Assembly: GCA_021325255.1 (NCBI GenBank)
Contig: JAJPHP010000062.1
Coordinates: forward strand, 1-25,149
Direction: 5' to 3'
DNA: 25,149 nucleotides
From: Nitrososphaerota archaeon
Lineage (GTDB): Archaea; Thermoproteota; Nitrososphaeria; Nitrososphaerales; CADDZS01
Part shown: in pieces, positions 21,374 to 25,149 of the stretch
How positions within the stretch are numbered: the stretch's first letter is position 1
Layout of the letters: every line of letters starts with the position of its first letter
Notes under the pieces: generated by a model
Told to the model about the DNA's origin: nothing
What the model saw: the letters and a program-made list of their open reading frames with translations, nothing else
Database searches by the model: none
Position numbers and translations under genes: made by a program

Positions 21374-23821
21374 ATGGCTTCCTACAGCACGATTCGGGCT
21401 TTCGTGGAGCATCCGCTCATTAGGCCAAACCTACTTGAGGAGCGGCAATACCAGAACGAGATCGCCAAAATTTGCACCGCCGAGAATACGCTTACTGTTC
21501 TCCCGACCGGCCTAGGCAAGACTGCCATAGCTCTTCTGATTATCGCAGACTTCCTGTCGAAGGGGAATAATACTCGTGCCCTGATGCTCGCACCTACTCG
21601 AGTTCTAGTTCACCAGCGTTACTCGTTTCTTGCAAAGCACCTGTCCTTGCCGGAAGAAGACATTGGTGTGCTCACGGGCGAGGATAGTTCGGAAGATCGA
21701 AAGGATGCGTGGTCAAAAAAACTGGTCTGCGCAACTCCGCAGGTTACTCTGAGCGAGCTGGAAGCGAAAAATTGCAGGATTGAGGACTTTGCCATCGTGA
21801 TATTTGACGAGGTCCACAGGGCCATTGGCAACCATGCATACTCAGCAATAGCCTCGATTTACAACGAGTTGAGGCGTGATGGAAGAATAGTTGGAATGAC
21901 CGCCTCTCTCCCTTCAGATAGAGAAAAGATCGAGGAAATCATAAACAAACTCAAAATCACCAAAGTGGAGGTCAGAGACGAGAAAAGCGCCGACGTCAAG
22001 CCATTTGTTTACAACACTGAGACAGAATGGATTGAACTCGAGCTCTCGCCAGCAGTCAGGTCGATCCAGAAATTGATCCGAGACGCTCTTGACAGCAGGC
22101 TGAAGATGATGGAGGACGCTTCGCTGCTGAGGCGAACCAGTTACGGTTCAATCTCACTCAAAGATCTCTTAAGATTGAGAGTAAAGGTGGACCAGATTCA
22201 AAGTTCCCAGCTTCGTAGCGCTCTTTTCAGCGGAATTAGGCTGTTTCATGCCCTAAACCTAATTGAGACACAAAGCGTTTCAACCTTCAAGAGCTTTATG
22301 GATCGACTTGCTGAAAGGAAGAAGGGGTACGGCATGTCAGACCTTTTTAACGACGCGCGCGTTAGAGATGCATATGAACAGGCTCGGGGCGCGCTTGTCT
22401 CAGGAATTGAGCACCCGAAAATTGCAAAGGTGCTCGAACTCGCGGGTCAGACGCCTAAGGGTGGAAGAGCAATCATATTCGCAAGCTACCGCGATACGGT
22501 CGACCAGATCCATAGCGAGCTAACTAGAAATGGGTTCAGAGCCGGATATCTAATTGGGAAGAGCGGCGAAGGCGGGCAATCTCAGAAGAAACAGATCGGA
22601 GCTCTACAGCAACTCAGGGAAGGAGTCTACGATATTCTGGTCGCGACGCAGGTGGGCGAAGAGGGGCTGGATGTTGCCGAGTGCAACCTCGTGATATTCT
22701 ACGACAATGTGCCCAGTGCCATCCGCCTCGTTCAAAGAAAAGGACGCACCGGAAGGCGGAGTGAGGGCCGCGTCATTGTTCTAATCACAAAGGGTACTAA
22801 GGATGAGACCTACTACTGGCTGAGTCGGCGAAGGGTGGGTGACGCGAGGAAAATCGCGTCGGGGCTTGTCGAGTCCAAGAATAAGAAAAAAGGTCCGCTG
22901 GACTCATTCCTATCGCGAGCAGGAACAAGGGATGAAAACATGCCTACGGTCTATGCTGACACAAGAGAAGTCCCCGAGCTGATAGAAAAACTGAGGCAGA
23001 GGGGGGCATGGGTCGAGGTTAAACAGCTTGATTTTGGAGATTTCGTCGTCTCAAGTGACATAGTATTCGAAAGGAAGACGACAGATGACTTTGTAAAATC
23101 AATCTTCGATGGAAGACTGTTCCAACAGCTTGCAAACATGACTGACAAATACGCAAGGCCGATACTAATAATCGAAGGCGAAAAGAGATCGCCTCAACTA
23201 GGCGGCATAAGTGAGGCAGCTTTCTATGGTGCACTTGCAAGCGCCCTTTCTGATTTCAGAGTTCCAATCTTCTTCGCTTCAAATCAAAAGGAGGTTGCCG
23301 AGATCATCTTCCATGTCGCGAGGAGGGAACAAAGTGACAAGAAAAGAGACATTAGAATCAGAGAAGGTAGAAAGCCACTCACGTTGGCTGAAAATCAACG
23401 ATACATCGTTTCAGGAATTCCAGGCATAAGCGGCGTCCTAGCGGATCGACTGCTTTCAAAATTTGAGACTGTCGAAAGGCTATTCTCCGCAGGCGAGCTC
23501 GATTTGCAGAAGGTCGACGGCATAGGCGACGTGAACGCGCACAAGATTAGGGAACTCGCAACCGCCAAGTATGTCTCTGCCACGCCGGCCGAAATGAAAA
23601 AACTCGCTGCAAGCGATTCCCTTGAAGGGTTCGATGCCAAGACAAGTGACTTGGACATGCAATCCGCGAACGGAATGGCCACACATTCAACTAATGCAAA
23701 GCAGGATACTCTATCTCCTCGACCTCGCGGCGGCACTGGAGCCGCGACAATGCTAGAGGGCGAACACGAGAACTCCGAGGAGTCACAGACTGACATCCCT
23801 CCGCCGCCCTCGGATGATTGA
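21374..23821 (+). CDS. hef: Hef: SF2 helicase fused to XPF-type nuclease (about 815 aa)
   Basis: This protein processes stalled forks and branched DNA. The N-terminal SF2 helicase has Walker A PTGLGKT (about 43-49), motif Ia APTRVLVHQ, a DEVH box (145-148) and motif III GMTAS. After an insert region come motifs V/VI (VATQVGEEGLDVAE and QRKGRTGRR). The nuclease domain begins near 540 (PTVYADTRE), with DFGD at 553-556 and the catalytic ERKTTDD at 566-572. A helix-hairpin-helix pair follows (GIPGISGVLADRLL and VDGIGDVNAHKI, about 680-725). The last 80 residues are polar and Pro/Ser-rich. All catalytic residues are intact. Start: ATG 21374 fits the TATA box; TTG at 21350 would add eight residues. 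The fused form is known in Euryarchaeota and Thaumarchaeota. Confidence 0.94.
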   Translation: MASYSTIRAFVEHPLIRPNLLEERQYQNEIAKICTAENTLTVLPTGLGKTAIALLIIADFLSKGNNTRALMLAPTRVLVHQRYSFLAKHLSLPEEDIGVLTGEDSSEDRKDAWSKKLVCATPQVTLSELEAKNCRIEDFAIVIFDEVHRAIGNHAYSAIASIYNELRRDGRIVGMTASLPSDREKIEEIINKLKITKVEVRDEKSADVKPFVYNTETEWIELELSPAVRSIQKLIRDALDSRLKMMEDASLLRRTSYGSISLKDLLRLRVKVDQIQSSQLRSALFSGIRLFHALNLIETQSVSTFKSFMDRLAERKKGYGMSDLFNDARVRDAYEQARGALVSGIEHPKIAKVLELAGQTPKGGRAIIFASYRDTVDQIHSELTRNGFRAGYLIGKSGEGGQSQKKQIGALQQLREGVYDILVATQVGEEGLDVAECNLVIFYDNVPSAIRLVQRKGRTGRRSEGRVIVLITKGTKDETYYWLSRRRVGDARKIASGLVESKNKKKGPLDSFLSRAGTRDENMPTVYADTREVPELIEKLRQRGAWVEVKQLDFGDFVVSSDIVFERKTTDDFVKSIFDGRLFQQLANMTDKYARPILIIEGEKRSPQLGGISEAAFYGALASALSDFRVPIFFASNQKEVAEIIFHVARREQSDKKRDIRIREGRKPLTLAENQRYIVSGIPGISGVLADRLLSKFETVERLFSAGELDLQKVDGIGDVNAHKIRELATAKYVSATPAEMKKLAASDSLEGFDAKTSDLDMQSANGMATHSTNAKQDTLSPRPRGGTGAATMLEGEHENSEESQTDIPPPPSDD

Positions 23822-23946
23822 AGCTCCTTTTTCGCTCTTCGACCAGTACTGCTCGCTACGCCCTCCTTTCATTTCTCTATAGGGAAATCAAGTAAGTGGC
23901 GAAACAAAATCTAGATGGGGAAGAAGATACTCTGAAAGAATTGGCG

Positions 23947-23989
23947 AATCAAAAATGGATTCAAATTGAAATCTGGCGGATTTTTGATT
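23947..23989. repeat. Inverted repeat upstream of ilvE
   Basis: AATCAAAAAT (23947-23956) and ATTTTTGATT (23980-23989) form a perfect 10-bp inverted repeat with a 23-base spacer, which itself contains a near-palindrome (GATTCAA/TTGAAATC). It lies in the gap between hef and the aminotransferase, 68-110 bases before its preferred start. It may be a terminator hairpin for hef, an operator, or a leader element. Confidence 0.5.
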
Positions 23990-24011
23990 GACTACTCGAC
24001 TATCAGTGAGC

Positions 24012-24020
24012 CTTTTTAAG
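24012..24020 (+). promoter_or_regulatory. TATA-like box for the aminotransferase
   Basis: CTTTTTAAG is centred about 40 bases before the TTG at 24057, giving a short leader, and would lie inside the coding region if the gene began at 23988. An AATATA box near 24037 is a weaker alternative. Confidence 0.35.
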
Positions 24021-24056
24021 ATCAAATCTCCCAAACAATATACGACGAATTTCAGT

Positions 24057-24974
24057 TTGAAGCGAACCGACAAGATCTGGATGGATGGCGAAATAGTACC
24101 ATGGGAAAGTGCGAATGTCCACGTCATGACACATTCCCTCCATTACGGGAGCGCTATCTTCGAGGGAATCAGATGTTACGACACAAATCGCGGTTCGATG
24201 ATATTTCGACTTGATGCTCATGTCAAGAGGCTCTACAACTCCGCAAAAATCTACAGCATGGAAATACCATACAAGCCTTCCGAGACGATAATGGCCATAA
24301 AGCAGACTATTCTTGAAAACAGGATAAAGGAGTGCTACATTCGGCCGATTGTCTTCTACGGATGGGACGAGGTAGGAGTAAATCCTCGAGGAAACAAAAT
24401 TCATCTTGCAATCGCAGTGTGGCCATGGTTGCCCTATTTGGGCGAGGAGGGGCTGAAAAATGGTGTAACGTGCAAGATTTCATCTTGGGCCAGAATTGAT
24501 CCGAGATCAATGCCAACGATGGCGAAGGCTTCTGCGAACTATGCCAACAGCGTTCTAGCAAGACTGGAGGCTCAGAAGTTAGGCTACAATGAAGCAATAC
24601 TACTTAACACGAGCGGAATGGTGGCGGAGGGTACTGGCGAGAACATTTTCATTGTCATGGGCGGAGCTTTGTTCACCCCGCCTCACAGTGCTGGAGTACT
24701 TCCTGGAATAACCCGGGATTCAATAATACAGGTAGGTAGGGACATGGGTTACACCGTCGGCGAGAGGAACGTGAGTCGTAGTGAACTCCTGCTAGCAGAT
24801 GAAGCATTCTTCACAGGCACCGCGGCCGAAGTTACGCCGATTCGAGACATAGACGGAAACAAGATAGGGGGTGGCATCCGAGGGCCAATCACAGAGAAGA
24901 TACAGTCAAAGTTCTTTGAGATAGTAAAGGGAAGGGACTCCAAATACTCTCATTGGCTTGAGCCGCTCGTTTGA
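24057..24974 (+). CDS. ilvE: Branched-chain amino acid aminotransferase (about 305 aa)
   Basis: A fold-type IV PLP enzyme catalysing the last step of Val, Leu and Ile synthesis. Family segments are KIWMDGEIVPWESANVHV, HYGSAIFEGIRCYDT (substrate-side motif), the catalytic Lys157 in MAKASANYANSVLA, GYNEAILLNTSGMVAEGTGENIF, and the C-terminal LPGITRDSII and FFTGTAAEVTPI. The frame extends up to TTG 23988, but those 23 extra residues (including SVSLFKIKSPKQ) are not family-like and overlap both an inverted repeat and a TATA-like box. TTG 24057 (MKRTDKIWMDG) matches the usual N terminus; GTG 24006 is another choice. The gene stands alone. A D-amino-acid or aminodeoxychorismate enzyme of the same fold is less likely given the motifs. 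Confidence 0.93.
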   Translation: MKRTDKIWMDGEIVPWESANVHVMTHSLHYGSAIFEGIRCYDTNRGSMIFRLDAHVKRLYNSAKIYSMEIPYKPSETIMAIKQTILENRIKECYIRPIVFYGWDEVGVNPRGNKIHLAIAVWPWLPYLGEEGLKNGVTCKISSWARIDPRSMPTMAKASANYANSVLARLEAQKLGYNEAILLNTSGMVAEGTGENIFIVMGGALFTPPHSAGVLPGITRDSIIQVGRDMGYTVGERNVSRSELLLADEAFFTGTAAEVTPIRDIDGNKIGGGIRGPITEKIQSKFFEIVKGRDSKYSHWLEPLV

Positions 24975-25058
24975 AATTCCGTCGCCGAGCAAGAAAGAGA
25001 GATGCGACTCACATTTCCCATGAAGAAGTTTGGCAGAACCCATCTATTCATCTTTGGA

Positions 25059-25149
25059 TTAGCAATGCGATATTGGTGGGAGGGGAATCTTTGCGTTACG
25101 CATGGCTGATGCTACCCTATCGCTCTGGGACGCGAGCTTTCTCAGCTCC
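25059..25149 (-). CDS. Possible 3' end of a minus-strand gene (partial, at least 29 aa)
   Basis: An open minus-strand frame enters from the window edge and ends at TAA 25059-25061, reading RKLASQSDRVASAMRNAK and then a short proline-containing tail with a terminal Cys. Composition and codon use resemble neighbouring genes. The opposite strand also has an ATG frame starting at 25102 (MADATLSLWDASF) running off the edge, so which is real cannot be decided here. No family is recognised. Confidence 0.25.
   Translation of the reverse strand, partial: ELRKLASQSDRVASAMRNAKIPLPPISHC

Overview
The window is archaeal, most probably a member of the Thaumarchaeota/Nitrososphaeria; the phylum is inferred from gene content. 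Supporting signs are: a pre-tRNA with bulge-helix-bulge introns; many genes with an AT-rich TATA-like box about 25-33 bases before a start codon and little or no leader; an archaeal NreA; a Hef-type helicase fused to an XPF nuclease (known from Euryarchaeota and Thaumarchaeota, while Crenarchaeota carry nuclease-only XPF); several very small zinc-ribbon proteins; and frequent TTG starts. All open frames use TGA, TAA and TAG as stops.

Layout. 1-1260: a tRNA-Thr(GGT) interrupted by two introns, then two tiny zinc-binding proteins (49 and 90 aa). 1391-4301: a SAM methyltransferase, then a nickel module of a NiCoT permease and a divergent NikR-type regulator that share an intergenic operator. 4379-7432: an isochorismatase-fold hydrolase and a CBS-pair protein on the minus strand, then a plus-strand series of Nudix hydrolase, decayed VOC/glyoxalase gene, HExxH metallopeptidase and a small membrane-anchored protein. 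7575-11242: NreA (PCNA-linked DNA repair), a DHA2-type MFS exporter with a palindrome next to its TATA box, and a MarR regulator. 11243-13035: a gene-poor stretch of about 1.8 kb with one small basic zinc protein, several promoter-like boxes, two candidate structured RNAs and a polypurine tract, leading into a long leader of a DEAD-box RNA helicase. 13036-17639: the helicase, TatA and a convergent alpha-glucan phosphorylase. 17866-21066 (minus strand): heme O synthase CtaB, a six-helix membrane protein with CC and CPTC motifs, an Lrp/AsnC regulator and thymidylate kinase. 21374-24974: Hef and a branched-chain aminotransferase; the last 90 bases may hold the end of another minus-strand gene.

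Working together. NikR and NiCoT form a metal-uptake circuit. CtaB and the Cys-rich membrane protein probably serve assembly of a heme-copper oxidase. NreA and Hef are both genome-maintenance factors. The MFS exporter and MarR are a likely efflux pair.

Most noteworthy points: the two-intron tRNA-Thr, whose D-arm intron fits a bulge-helix-bulge exactly and whose elbow carries A18/C55 instead of the near-universal G18/U55; a NikR-like protein lacking the cysteine nickel ligand although its apparent operator has the classical N16 spacing; and unexplained structured sequence at 11.9-12.3 kb. No CRISPR array, insertion sequence or rRNA gene was seen.
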